A stretch of DNA of 64,000 nt from Oegoconia quadripuncta (GCA_949316235.1 OX438751.1:24209885-24273884); one strand, 5' to 3'; shown: positions 8,381 through 17,829, numbered from the stretch's first letter. Numbers and translations: made by a program. Notes: generated by a model from the sequence alone, not told the origin.

Positions 8381-11301
8381 TGGATATTACGCCCCTTAAT
8401 AGTAGAGTCCAACCCCGGTCGCTTACCTTAGCATTTTTCAACGCTGACGGCCTAGGCCCCCAGCGTTCCGAGATAGGCGCGTTCTTAACCGACCATCAAG
8501 TCGACATCATGCTAGTGCAGGAGACATTCCTCAAACCGGCCGCCCGCGATCCGCGTATCGCCAATTACAACATAGTCCGTAATGATAGGCTGCATTCCAC
8601 TAAGGGAGGCACGCTTATCTATTACAAAAAGTCACTGCACTGCATTCCCCTCCCGACCCCCCCTCTAGTCAACATAGAGGCCTCGGTCTGTCGGTTGTCT
8701 ATGTCCGGCCACCAGCCCATTACCATCGCGTCCGTCTACCTCTCCTCCACCGGTCAGAAGCAGCTATTAAAGAGCGATCTGGAGTCGCTCTTTAACATGG
8801 GTGGGTCCGTCATTCTGGCGGGCGACCTAAATAGCAAGCATGGCCGGTGGAATTCGAACGTCACCAACCCGAGAGGGCTCGTCCTAGATAAGCTCGTCGA
8901 CGAGCTTAACTTCGACGTCATCGGCCCCATGACCCCCACCCACTTCCCATACTTTGTCGAGCACGCGCCTGACGTTCTCGACATTGCTCTTTTGAAAAAC
9001 GTCAACCTCAGGTTGCACGAAATTCGGGTGATCAGCGAGCTTAACTCCGATCACCGCCCCGTCCTAATTCAACTAGGACCGCCCACTGACCCCGCACCCC
9101 TCACCAAAACCGTCGTCGACTGGCGGCAAGTTGAGATCTCTCTCAACTCCTCCAGCGCCGACCTCCTCTCTAGATTTCCTGGCGGTGTCTCCACCGCCGT
9201 ACAAGCGGTGGCGGCGATCGATGCACTGACCGGCCACACCCAGAGCATCATCAACGCATGTTCGAAGCAGGTCCCGGTATTGCAGGACCATCGCTGGAAC
9301 TTGCCGGATGACGCCAGGGAGCTACTCAGGGCAAAGAACGCCGCCATCCGTGCGTACGATAGGTTTCCGAGCGAGGCTAACAAAGTTCGCCTCCGTACTT
9401 TACAGAGGGACGTAAAGGAACGGATAAGCGAATTACGTGAGTCTCGTTTCGACAATGTCCTCAAAGACATCGAACCTTCTCACCTAGCCTACTGGAAGTT
9501 GGCTCGGTCGCTCAAAGCGGACGCTCGCTCGTCTATGCCGCCCCTACTGAGACCTAATCTCGACCCCGCACTAGACGACTTCGAAAAGGCCGAGTGCCTA
9601 GCCGACAGTCTCGAGGCCCAGTGCTCGCCGAGCACGCTCCCTGTGGACCAAGCGCACCTCGACGAGGTGGACCGCGAGGTCGAACGCAGGTCCTCCCTCC
9701 CCCCCACCGACACCCTCTCTCCGGTCACGCTGGACGAAGTAGAATCCCTCATCAAAGGGTTACACCCTAGGAAAGCCCCCGGAGCCGACGGCATCCCTAA
9801 TAGGGTGCTCAAGCTCTTCCCGCGCCTCATCCTAACTCTATTGACAGCCGTCTTCAACGCTGCAATGGAAAACTGCATCTTCCCGCAGTCCTGGAAAGAT
9901 GCAGACGTGATTGGCATCGAGAAGCCTGGCAAACCTCGTAACGTCCCCTCTAGCTACCGCCCTATCAGTCTCTTAAAGACACTTGCCAAGCTCTACGAGC
10001 GAATCCTACTCAAACGCCTCAAGGACTTTGTACAGTCTGAGAGGATACTCATAGACGAGCAGTTTGGCTTTCGAGCCAAACACTCGTGTGTCCAACAGGT
10101 ACACCGCATAACGGAGTACATCCTCAAAAGCCTCAACAAGAGGCGTCACACCAAGGGGACGGGAGCGCTTTTCTTCGACGTGGCGAAAGCGTTCGACAAG
10201 GTCTGGCACAACGGGCTGATATACAAGTTATATCAGCTCGGTGTTCCGGATCGTCTCGTACTCATCTTACGAGACTTTCTGTCGAACAGGTCCTTTCGTT
10301 ACCGCGTCGAGGGAACGCACTCCCGCCCCCGCCCTATCCGAGCCGGCGTCCCGCAGGGCTCCGTTCTCTCTCCCCTCCTCTATTCGTTATATACGAACGA
10401 CATCCCGCGTCATCCATACGTAGAGTTAGCTCTATTTGCGGATGACACGGCATTATATACCTCCGGCGTCAATCGCCCTCTAGTCTCCAAACGTCTCCAA
10501 TCCGCAGCAACCGCACTAGGCGACTGGTTTCGCAAGTGGAGGATCGAGGTGAATCCCGAGAAAAGTACGGCCATCTACTTTACTCGGGATAGCATTCACT
10601 TAGATTTTCGACCCAACCTTCTCCCCATCAAGATGTTCGACCGGCCCATTCCATGGGGCAAATCGGTCAAATACCTAGGTGTAACCCTTGATAGGACCAT
10701 GACCTTCGCCCAGCACATCAATCGCGTGCGCAATCGCGCCGCGATGGTGCTAGGCCGGCTGTCCCCCATGATAAACAAGCGTAGTAAAATGTCCCTTAGA
10801 AATAAGGTGACACTTTACAAAACTTGCATCCGCCCCATCATGACATACGCCAGCGTGAACTTTGCCCACGCTGCGCGTTCGAGTATCCACCGACTTCAGG
10901 CTATTCAGAACCGCTTCATGCGCAAGGCCACGGGCTGTCCGTGGTTCGTGCGTAACGAAGAGTTACACAAGGATCTGGAGCTTCCCACCATAGCTCATTA
11001 CCTGAAGGAGGCGTCCATCAGACACTTTGACTCGGCCGCGAGTCACTCGAACCCCCTTATTGTAAGTGCCGCCACTTACAAACTACTCCCAAATGCGACC
11101 TTTCGCAAAAGACGCCCCCGCCACGTTCTCGCGGACCCGGATGATGCCATTACGGCGTCGCTGGCCGCCCTCCCATCCCGACCGACCGACACAGCTAACA
11201 CAACATCTCCGATATACTGCACTCGCCGGCGAGGGCAGTTACGCGTTACACCGCCTCACTATACGCGCTACACGGTCGACACTAGTCGTTTTGGCTATTA
11301 G
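8380..11301 (+). CDS. E2 ORF2, endonuclease-reverse transcriptase (973 aa)
   Basis: It has the same architecture and role as E1 ORF2. Endonuclease residues are N21, E48 (VQETF), D149/N151 (GDLNSKH) and D224/H225 (SDHRP). Reverse transcriptase residues are D600 (FFDVAKAFD), GVPQGSVLSP, and FADD with D688/D689. The frame is open throughout. The ATG shares its A with the TAA stop of ORF1 (8378-8382, TAATG). In the SART1 non-LTR element such an overlap is known to direct termination-coupled reinitiation. The C-terminus runs past the RRPRHVLADP block in a tail unlike E1. All catalytic residues are present, so the enzyme may work even if ORF1 is broken. Confidence 0.92.
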   Translation: MDITPLNSRVQPRSLTLAFFNADGLGPQRSEIGAFLTDHQVDIMLVQETFLKPAARDPRIANYNIVRNDRLHSTKGGTLIYYKKSLHCIPLPTPPLVNIEASVCRLSMSGHQPITIASVYLSSTGQKQLLKSDLESLFNMGGSVILAGDLNSKHGRWNSNVTNPRGLVLDKLVDELNFDVIGPMTPTHFPYFVEHAPDVLDIALLKNVNLRLHEIRVISELNSDHRPVLIQLGPPTDPAPLTKTVVDWRQVEISLNSSSADLLSRFPGGVSTAVQAVAAIDALTGHTQSIINACSKQVPVLQDHRWNLPDDARELLRAKNAAIRAYDRFPSEANKVRLRTLQRDVKERISELRESRFDNVLKDIEPSHLAYWKLARSLKADARSSMPPLLRPNLDPALDDFEKAECLADSLEAQCSPSTLPVDQAHLDEVDREVERRSSLPPTDTLSPVTLDEVESLIKGLHPRKAPGADGIPNRVLKLFPRLILTLLTAVFNAAMENCIFPQSWKDADVIGIEKPGKPRNVPSSYRPISLLKTLAKLYERILLKRLKDFVQSERILIDEQFGFRAKHSCVQQVHRITEYILKSLNKRRHTKGTGALFFDVAKAFDKVWHNGLIYKLYQLGVPDRLVLILRDFLSNRSFRYRVEGTHSRPRPIRAGVPQGSVLSPLLYSLYTNDIPRHPYVELALFADDTALYTSGVNRPLVSKRLQSAATALGDWFRKWRIEVNPEKSTAIYFTRDSIHLDFRPNLLPIKMFDRPIPWGKSVKYLGVTLDRTMTFAQHINRVRNRAAMVLGRLSPMINKRSKMSLRNKVTLYKTCIRPIMTYASVNFAHAARSSIHRLQAIQNRFMRKATGCPWFVRNEELHKDLELPTIAHYLKEASIRHFDSAASHSNPLIVSAATYKLLPNATFRKRRPRHVLADPDDAITASLAALPSRPTDTANTTSPIYCTRRRGQLRVTPPHYTRYTVDTSRFGY

Positions 11302-11436
11302 TCCACTAACACACATCACATCATCATTACATTACAAGTCCCTTTTCCAAATTGTGTGTCGGAGAGTTTCTTGCGTCGCTTCTTCTCTCCGACTATACAC
11401 ATTGCGAAGCGATGGTAGTCTGTTAGGTTAAATTCC
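11302..11436 (+). other. E2 3' UTR, first part
   Basis: This non-coding stretch is cut at 11436 by the E3 insertion. The segment from about 11345 (CCAAATTGTGTGTC ... GAAGCGATGGTA) is matched on the minus strand at 62040-62120. There it runs straight into the sequence found here after E3, which proves the two parts were once joined. The last six bases, AATTCC, are repeated at 14678-14683. Confidence 0.7.
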
Positions 11437-14217
11437 TTGGGGACGCGCCATGACGAGTTCCTGGTTGCTATGGAGCGGCACGCTGTGGATATTATGGCTA
11501 TCAATGAGACCTGGCTTCGATCGGGTGAGGACTCACGCGCTCCTGCGCCACCTGGCTACAGACTTCGGCATGTCCCGCGACCTGTTGGAATTCGCTCGCG
11601 AGGTGGCGGTGTCGGTTTTTATCTCCGTCGAGGTATCTATGCGCGTCTTCTTGAACACCCTCATACACCTTCAGTGGAACAAATGTGGCTTAGCGTCAGT
11701 CTAAATGGCCTCAAACTCGCGGTGGGCACTGCGTACCGACCGCCATGGTTGAGCGTTGATATATTTATTGAAGCGCTGACGGAGTCTGTCTGTTCGTTCT
11801 CAATGTGTGATCATGTTATCATATTGGGTGACTTTAATATTAACCTCCTAGTTAGTGACTATAATTCGAAAAAATTATTAGAATTCCTACAGTGCATGGA
11901 TCTTCGACAATACGTGACCCACGCAACGCATTTCACTGAGCACTCGGAGACTCTGCTTGACCTTGTTTGCAGCAGCGCTAGAATTACAGAAATGTGTGTC
12001 GATCATGTGCCGGAACTTAGCAGCCATGCGTTTATTTCTTTTGAGCTAATTATCAAGAAACCTAAGCCGTCACCAAGATGGGTAACGTATAGACCGCTCA
12101 AGGACATAAACTTTAGTGAGTTCAATGCGGATCTTGATGCTGTTAGATGGGAGCGGCTCTTGTGTGGGGATATAAATGACTCGCTTGCAGCTTTTAATGC
12201 ACATATATTACACTTGTTTGATGTGCACGCGCCAGTCAAAACATCCTATATTAAAGAGCAAAGCTACCCCTGGATAACGTATACCGTCAAGGAAATGATG
12301 AGGCTGAGGGACGAAGCACATGCTAAAAGTCGTCGTACCAAACTCGAATGCGATAAGCAATACTATAGAGATCTAAAGAGCATTGTTAATTCGGCCATGT
12401 TCAGTGAAAAATCGGCTTATTTTCAGCATTACATTAACAAAAACTCTAAAAACCCGCGAGTGCTTTGGAAAAACCTCAAACGCAATGTTGTGGACTTTAA
12501 AAAAAATTATGCCGATTTGCCTGCGAATATCAGTGATGCAAACTGCATAAATGAGCATTTTCTCAATACTCCGGGCAATGGTGATGTTAGCTTGTCGGAA
12601 CTTACGTACTATGAATTTCATCGATTCAGCTCTGCTACCTTTACTATAAAACCAGTAGATGAAATAACAGTTTTAAAAGTTATAAAGAATATCTCGACTA
12701 ATGCTCAGGGTGCAGACGGTATCACGCTGGATATGTTATTGCTAACACTGCCACGTACTTTAGGTGTCATCACGGCTTTTGTTAATAAGTCCATCCATAC
12801 AGGTATATTTCCCGATATGTGGAAGGAAGCCGTGATTAAACCAATACCCAAAACCAGTACTCCCACTACCTTGAAGGACCTTCGGCCGATAAGCATTTTA
12901 CCTGTGATGTCTAAAATTTTGGAAAAGGTGGTATGTATGCAACTGACAGCATTTCTAGATGCTAATGATATCTTACCCCAAAAGCAGTCAGGCTTTAGAG
13001 CAGGTCATAGTACAGCAACTGCGTTACTGGACGTGGTTGATGATGTTCTGGCTGCGGAAGATAAGGGGGAGGGATCGATATTGGCCCTTTTGGACTTTTC
13101 CCGTGCCTTTGATACCATTAATACCACGCTACTGGTTTCCAAACTCGCGTACTATGGTTTTGACAGGGATTCTTTGAAGTGGTTTTCTAGTTACCTAAGT
13201 GGTCGCTCTCAACGTGTTGAGGTAATGCGCCATGATAATGGTACAAAAAATTCCTCAACTACTTATGCCGTGACCCGCGGAGTGCCGCAGGGCTCCATAC
13301 TGGGACCGATTTTGTTCATTTTGTACAGTGCTGATATTTCTAGATGCATTGAGAACTGTAGGTATCATTTGTATGCGGATGATGTGCAGGTGTACATATC
13401 ATTCAAGCCTGGTGAAACACATGCAGCGGTACATAAGCTGAACGGCGATCTGAAGCGAATAGCCGAGTGGGCAGACAATAACTGTTTAGTGTTAAATCCA
13501 ATAAAATCTAAGTTTCTCGTGATGGGTACAAAAAATCAGGTAGATCAAATCATCGCTCATGCCCCCAGAGTAAAAGTCAGAGACGCGGATGTAGCACGGG
13601 TGGCAGAAGCGCGAAATCTAGGTATTCTGCTGGATAGCGGACTTAGATTTGAGAAACATGTAATCGAGATTGTAAAAAATTGTTATTACCGTTTAAAGGT
13701 ATTGTATCAGGTTCGCCAATATCTGAGAGTGGATTTGCGGGTTTACCTCTGCGACACCCTAATCCTGTCAAAGCTTAATTATGCGGATACTGTCATTGGA
13801 GAATGTTTGTTGGCACGTACGAGGAAGTTAATCCAACGAGTTCAGAACGCCTGCGCTCGTTTCTGTTTTCCGATTCCGCGTAGAGCACATGTAACTCCAT
13901 ATCTCAACCAAAGTAACTTAATGACTATGGAGTCCCGACGATCACTTCATTTTGCAAACCTGCTGTTTGGTGTAATAACAAACCGCAAACCACCTTATTT
14001 ATTTAATAAGCTTAACTTCTCCGAGCGTCACGTGAGGAATGCTGCTCGGCTATTGTGTCCGAGGCACAACACAGCTGCATTTCGTGGCAGTTTTCGTTAT
14101 TCAGCTACGAAATGCTGGAATAATATACCACCACCAATCAGAAATTCTGTTTCAATTCCTTCCTTTAAACGTAAATATAAAATGCACCTATTAATTTCAC
14201 AAAAATGTAAGGTATAA
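11437..14217 (+). CDS. E3 ORF2, 5'-truncated endonuclease-reverse transcriptase (926 codons)
   Basis: The frame is open from the insertion border to the stop with no internal break. It has lost the first ~25 residues of the endonuclease, including the catalytic Asn; there is no native start, and TTG is merely the first codon. Remaining endonuclease motifs are AINETW and D132/N134 (LGDFNIN). The usual SDH motif reads SSH at 195-197, so one catalytic Asp is absent. The reverse transcriptase has D553 in LLDFSRAFD, RGVPQGSILGP, and YADD at 646-649. The C-terminus (RGSFRYSATKCWNNIPPPIR) is typical of CR1/L2-like LINEs of insects. The copy is probably dead on arrival but young. Confidence 0.85.
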   Translation: MGTRHDEFLVAMERHAVDIMAINETWLRSGEDSRAPAPPGYRLRHVPRPVGIRSRGGGVGFYLRRGIYARLLEHPHTPSVEQMWLSVSLNGLKLAVGTAYRPPWLSVDIFIEALTESVCSFSMCDHVIILGDFNINLLVSDYNSKKLLEFLQCMDLRQYVTHATHFTEHSETLLDLVCSSARITEMCVDHVPELSSHAFISFELIIKKPKPSPRWVTYRPLKDINFSEFNADLDAVRWERLLCGDINDSLAAFNAHILHLFDVHAPVKTSYIKEQSYPWITYTVKEMMRLRDEAHAKSRRTKLECDKQYYRDLKSIVNSAMFSEKSAYFQHYINKNSKNPRVLWKNLKRNVVDFKKNYADLPANISDANCINEHFLNTPGNGDVSLSELTYYEFHRFSSATFTIKPVDEITVLKVIKNISTNAQGADGITLDMLLLTLPRTLGVITAFVNKSIHTGIFPDMWKEAVIKPIPKTSTPTTLKDLRPISILPVMSKILEKVVCMQLTAFLDANDILPQKQSGFRAGHSTATALLDVVDDVLAAEDKGEGSILALLDFSRAFDTINTTLLVSKLAYYGFDRDSLKWFSSYLSGRSQRVEVMRHDNGTKNSSTTYAVTRGVPQGSILGPILFILYSADISRCIENCRYHLYADDVQVYISFKPGETHAAVHKLNGDLKRIAEWADNNCLVLNPIKSKFLVMGTKNQVDQIIAHAPRVKVRDADVARVAEARNLGILLDSGLRFEKHVIEIVKNCYYRLKVLYQVRQYLRVDLRVYLCDTLILSKLNYADTVIGECLLARTRKLIQRVQNACARFCFPIPRRAHVTPYLNQSNLMTMESRRSLHFANLLFGVITNRKPPYLFNKLNFSERHVRNAARLLCPRHNTAAFRGSFRYSATKCWNNIPPPIRNSVSIPSFKRKYKMHLLISQKCKV

Positions 14218-14677
14218 TTTAAGAACTGTGCCAAGTTGTATAACATGTATCGAAGCAAAATCTAAGTTTTTCACTTGAGAATAGTGTTACTTACGTAGCT
14301 GATTGTTGTATTAGCATTGCGCCTCTTTTATAAGCGGGTAATGTATATGGTTGTGCTCTCTTTTCTTGACATGCTTGTAACAAATTCTCCTTTCGTAAAT
14401 CCAATGAAATGCCATTGTACCACTTTATTAGCCAATTTTGCGAACACTTTTATGGTTGCGTACTAGTATTTGTACTGTGCGGTGTTGTACTCTCCAGTCT
14501 CCATCCTCCGGTGTCCACAGAATACCAGCGTCGCGTCACTGGGCTCCGGTGTCGCGACATTATGCTGAGCGGATGCCTTTTTGGCACCACCATTTCATGT
14601 ATTTTAATTTAAGTACTTTTAAGTTAAACAGTAATGGTGCCAAATAAAAACTTTTTCTTTCTTTCTTTCTTTCTTTC
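11437..14677 (+). mobile_element. CR1/L2-group LINE E3, 5'-truncated, inserted in the E2 3' UTR
   Basis: Its borders are fixed by a 6-bp duplication (AATTCC at 11431-11436 and 14678-14683) and by the uninterrupted relative at 61889-62150. It begins inside the endonuclease coding region and ends in a short-tandem-repeat tail, (CTTT)n at about 14652-14677, instead of poly(A). Such tails are typical of CR1/L2-type LINEs. The reverse transcriptase has YADD, unlike FADD in E1 and E2. A shorter relative of its C-terminus and 3' UTR lies at 55820-56500. Confidence 0.85.
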
Positions 14678-14683
14678 AATTCC

Positions 14684-14916
14684 CCACTGCAACGCCCTAA
14701 GCCGAGGTTCGAGCCCCCGTGGGCACCCTTAGGCGTCGGTTGCAAACTTTCATCTCGTGCTGTTGCACACAGACAGTGTGCGCTCCGCGCACACTGTCTG
14801 TATGCAAGAGACGGGCAGAGCGCTCCCGCGCTCGCCCACCCGCCCGGTGAAGCTGAAAAAGTCCCGCGACTATCAGCAAACGATCCTGCCAAAAAAAAAA
14901 AAAAAAAAAAAAAAAA
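14684..14916 (+). other. E2 3' UTR, second part, with long hairpin and poly(A)
   Basis: A near-perfect hairpin has arms 14763-14783 and 14787-14807, with one mismatch and a 3-nt TCC loop. Its inner 15 bp (from ACAGACAGTG) are perfect. About 90 nt later comes a 26-nt A-run (14891-14916). The 61889-62150 relative shares the flanking blocks but not this hairpin, so it may be a family-specific replication or stability structure. Confidence 0.6.
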
Positions 14917-14927
14917 TTCACGCCAGT
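14914..14927. repeat. Target-site duplication, right copy
   Basis: AAATTCACGCCAGT matches 626-639 exactly. The three A's cannot be separated from the poly(A) tail, so the secure part is TTCACGCCAGT (11 nt). Confidence 0.75.
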
Positions 14928-15160
14928 TCGAATCAGTTCGTGAAACAGTGCAGTCAATTAAAACCACCCCGCTCTGGGAAAAATATACAGTTTAAACAGA
15001 AGTGTAAAGTGTATTCTTTCTCAACAATCAACACAGGTGCAACACGGCCCGTTCCTTCATCGCATAAGGAGGTCGTGCACAGGTACCTAAATCATAGGTC
15101 ATCAGTCTGTGCGTATGAGAATGAGGATTCCAGCAACACGTGAAGCCGGAATGTACACTT
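14928..15160 (+). promoter_or_regulatory. Possible host promoter / first exon beside the insertion
   Basis: Just after the duplication is TCAGTTCGTG (14933-14942), a match to the arthropod initiator TCAGT, followed by AAACAGTGCAGTC. Splice-donor-like sites lie at 15037 (ACACAG|GTGC) and 15083 (GCACAG|GTACCT). Together with the CpG-rich 470-639 this would be a promoter split by the LINE insertions. No protein is recognisable, so this is inference from short motifs. Confidence 0.25.
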
Positions 15161-15179
15161 TAAATCTTGAATCTGGCAC

Positions 15180-15700
15180 AAATATTTTTCATCCCCCCAC
15201 CTCGGAAATTGTATTTTTGCTATTCGATATCTGAGCACAAAAGCCGTTTTTATCCGCTTGAGGATAAAGTAAATTTGAATTTAGAACATCGCGCGCCTAG
15301 GTATGTGATTCCAAAACATCATTAAACCTATTTACTTCCATCTCCTTTTTAAAATTTGTTAAAAACTCAGACTCTGAACCTCCTCGGTGTGCTTTTGTTT
15401 TTAATATGCTTTGCGCGCGCCATTTTATTTGACATCGTAGGTATTATTATAAATAAGAAACTTGAAAACAATTAGTCATTTCCTCGCTGAGGGGGGATGA
15501 AAAGTTACGTGTTGCACTCGAGTGCAAAGATTTTTCACCTTGTGCTCTTTTTATTCCCTCGCTAACGATCAGGATTCTAGAATTCTTCGCTTGCTCGGTC
15601 ATCAAAATTGATCACGCGGTTAAAAAGCAACTTTGCACTCTTTAATAACAAATAACTATTCCTTTGTGCACTATTTAACAGTATTTCAGCACAGTGGACT
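15180..15700. repeat. Unclassified repeat with inverted CATCCCCCC ends
   Basis: TTTTTCATCCCCCC at about 15186-15200 is inverted at 15492-15506 (GGGGGGATGAAAAG). It is followed by a palindromic GCACTCGAGTGC (15515-15526) and a region up to about 15690 in which GTGCAAAG-type motifs are inverted. It looks like a MITE or a composite of two. No coding potential is seen. Confidence 0.3.
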
Positions 15701-16135
15701 TACATTGTCAAAATAGCTGAATTCCACTGGGCGTATTCTAGCATCACGCATCCTACATTTCTGGGGTTTCGTCCATAGGTACTCGAGCGTTTAAGCTTAT
15801 TACAACAGCCATCATAGACTTATATAATTACTGCGTATGGCCCGGGCCGTTGAAGCAATCAAAATGGCTCCACTTCATTGGTGTTAAAACGGAAGTTTGG
15901 AACCAATGGGAACCCAGATACAAAAGTACTCTGTGGAACCCAGTCATACACCGGCTTCGTTCGCGAACTGTCATATCAAATGCTTAATTTATGTTGTAAA
16001 ATAATGCATCACTTACCGCAGAACCTTTTCGTCACAGTACATTTTTGAAAATCTACATTAGATTTTCAAAAATCCAAAAATTTCGACAAATATCAGACGT
16101 AAATACTGCTAGATTAGTATAAATTAGTTATTTCC
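15700..16135. other. No gene; local duplication and palindrome
   Basis: The only structure is AACCTTTTCGTCACAGTACA at about 16022, repeated at 16271, and a perfect palindrome at 16043-16076 (TTTTTGAAAATCTA, CAT, then its complement). The rest is undistinguished. Confidence 0.4.
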
Positions 16136-16845
16136 ACAGCTTGATGTCTTACGGTATCTTACTGTGCAGAAATGCCGCGGATTACAATCTTTGTTTTACC
16201 AAAACGAGCCGTGTGCGCAATTTATCAATTGAGACGCAGTGTCACTTAGAGATAGGTTTAAAGTGTATTCTAACCTTTTCGTCACAGTACATTTTTGAAA
16301 ATCTAATGTATGTCAAAAAAAAATATAGCGTCATTTAGGAAAAATAGTGATAAACATGATGTCAATACAAGAAATAAAGATAAACTTGCAGGTCACTTAT
16401 AGTCGCCTCCGCAAAGTCAGTAATTCATTCAAAGGGTTACCTATATTACGCTTTTTCAATAAGATTCCAGTTGATAGGTATACAAAATCTTCCTCTCAAT
16501 AAATTTAAAGATACTATAAAACAGAAACTTATTAACAAAGGCATATTATAAAATATCAGATTATTTAGATGATAATCATCCCTGGACATAATCAGATCGT
16601 TCGCATGCCAGGCTATTTCACAATTAATAATGAAATACTTATAAAAACCTTTTTGTAATATAGAAACCTTTATGTAAAATCAAAGCCTGATTTTAAAAGA
16701 GCAACCCTTCGAGCTTCTTGCTTGTTCTTCTCAGGGGAAAATTGCATTTTGAACAAGCAGTAGCTTAAAAAATGTAAAATTGACAATTTTAATGTACTCA
16801 CTCTGTGTACCTACAAAATAAAGTATTTTGACTTTGACTAGAAAA
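16136..16845 (+). mobile_element. LINE 3' end with (GACTTT) tail, decayed
   Basis: A broken reverse transcriptase C-terminus starts at MSYGILL. Conserved blocks such as QYIFENLMYV and IQNLPLNKF-like segments are scattered over several frames. The 3' UTR carries AGAGCAACCCTTCGAG..TTCTTGCTTGTTC and ends ATTTTGACTTTGAC. A second copy of this 3' UTR lies at 46145-46998. Confidence 0.65.
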
Positions 16846-16849
16846 GTGA

Positions 16850-17580
16850 CCAAACAATATACGAGTTTCCAACATAATATATTACTCGTAAAATTCATAT
16901 TTTTAATCAATATTGTAATTTTTCTTGCACTTTTACAAGTTGTGAGCACAGACTAAAAAAATTTGGCCTTTTATTTTATTCTCAGCAGTTCTATTAGTTC
17001 TCGAAGATTCTAAGAGATGGCGCTGTTTTTTATCTACTAACATAAGCGGGGAAAAAAATTGTTCACGCGACCATATCTATAGCATATAAATTAATGATTT
17101 ATACGGTTTGAATACGAGAAAAAAATAAAAACTACAAAAAGTTGACCCCGCTCGAAACCCTAGCGTGAGTCTAAAGTTTACCATGTCAAAATTGAGGGAT
17201 GCCCGTGTAGGGATGGGTGCCTAAAATGCCCGATTTTCCCAGAAAAATGCCTGTCTAAATAAAGTAAGCAGTAAATAGAAACAACACTTACGTAGTATAA
17301 GACTTATACCTATATAATAGATATCATTAGAAAAATTTGTTTTACAAAAGAAAAAAATACTTATCATAGTTTCAAATAGTAAATATCATAGTTTCAATTC
17401 ATAAATGCCTGTCTCAGACAAATGTCCTAAAATGCGATAAACCCTGTCGTAATGGTAACCCTACGTGAGTCCGACTCCCATTTAACCACAAGTGCATTCT
17501 AATTCTACCACCTTATTTATGTAACCAAACTTTTTCTTTATAAATAAACACGCAAAAACTTCAGTTGCGACATCAACACA
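16850..17580. other. AT-rich stretch without recognisable feature
   Basis: I see no gene. AAATGCCCGATTTTCCCAG and AAATGCCTGTCT variants recur between 17225 and 17440, suggesting remains of a small repeat. Confidence 0.3.
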
Positions 17581-17581
17581 C

Positions 17582-17769
17582 CTGTTGTACGACTCCTGCG
17601 TATTATTCAACACGACGCAGTATTAAGATCACTGTAAAACCTGAAGACGTCACTGTTCACAACAATATCGCACTTGTATAAATATCAAAAAACAAATCGT
17701 ATCGGAGATCGCGGGGTACTTTATAATTGACGCGCAACGCACAACCGAGACAACAACCGCGGACTCACT
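17582..17769 (-). promoter_or_regulatory. Candidate promoter and non-coding first exon
   Basis: On the minus strand TTCAGTGAGTCC (initiator A at 17769) is preceded by a CpG-rich block (17770-17830) and followed by GGTTGTTGTCTCGGTTG. A donor-like CAACAG|GTGTGT would end the exon at 17582. The local jump in CpG content stands out from its AT-rich surroundings. No ATG-led protein is recognisable; it could equally be the 5' end of an unknown repeat. Confidence 0.25.
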
Positions 17770-17829
17770 GAACGAGCGCGTGTATTCGGCGCCACTCTAA
17801 AAAACCTTTCAGCGTGAAGCGCTGCAAAG

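Larger units (their letters stand above)
5849..14916 (+). mobile_element. Jockey-clade LINE E2, full length, interrupted by E3
   Basis: E2 has an 827-nt 5' UTR, ORF1 (6676-8380, shifted once), ORF2 (8380-11301), a 3' UTR split into 11302-11436 and 14684-14890, and 26 A's at 14891-14916. Without E3 it is about 5.8 kb. It is a different family from E1: the proteins align throughout but differ at roughly half of positions by eye, and only the first ~45 nt of the leaders match. After the tail comes TTCACGCCAGT, matching the sequence before E1. A 5'-truncated relative of its 3' UTR lies at 61889-62150 on the minus strand and gives an uninterrupted view of the site into which E3 inserted. Confidence 0.88.

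Noticed and set aside
626..14927. Telomeric or subtelomeric location of the LINE array
   Set aside because: No TTAGG repeats are present and a long unique-like flank follows; the comparison with telomeric LINEs is kept only as a hypothesis about layout and strand bias.
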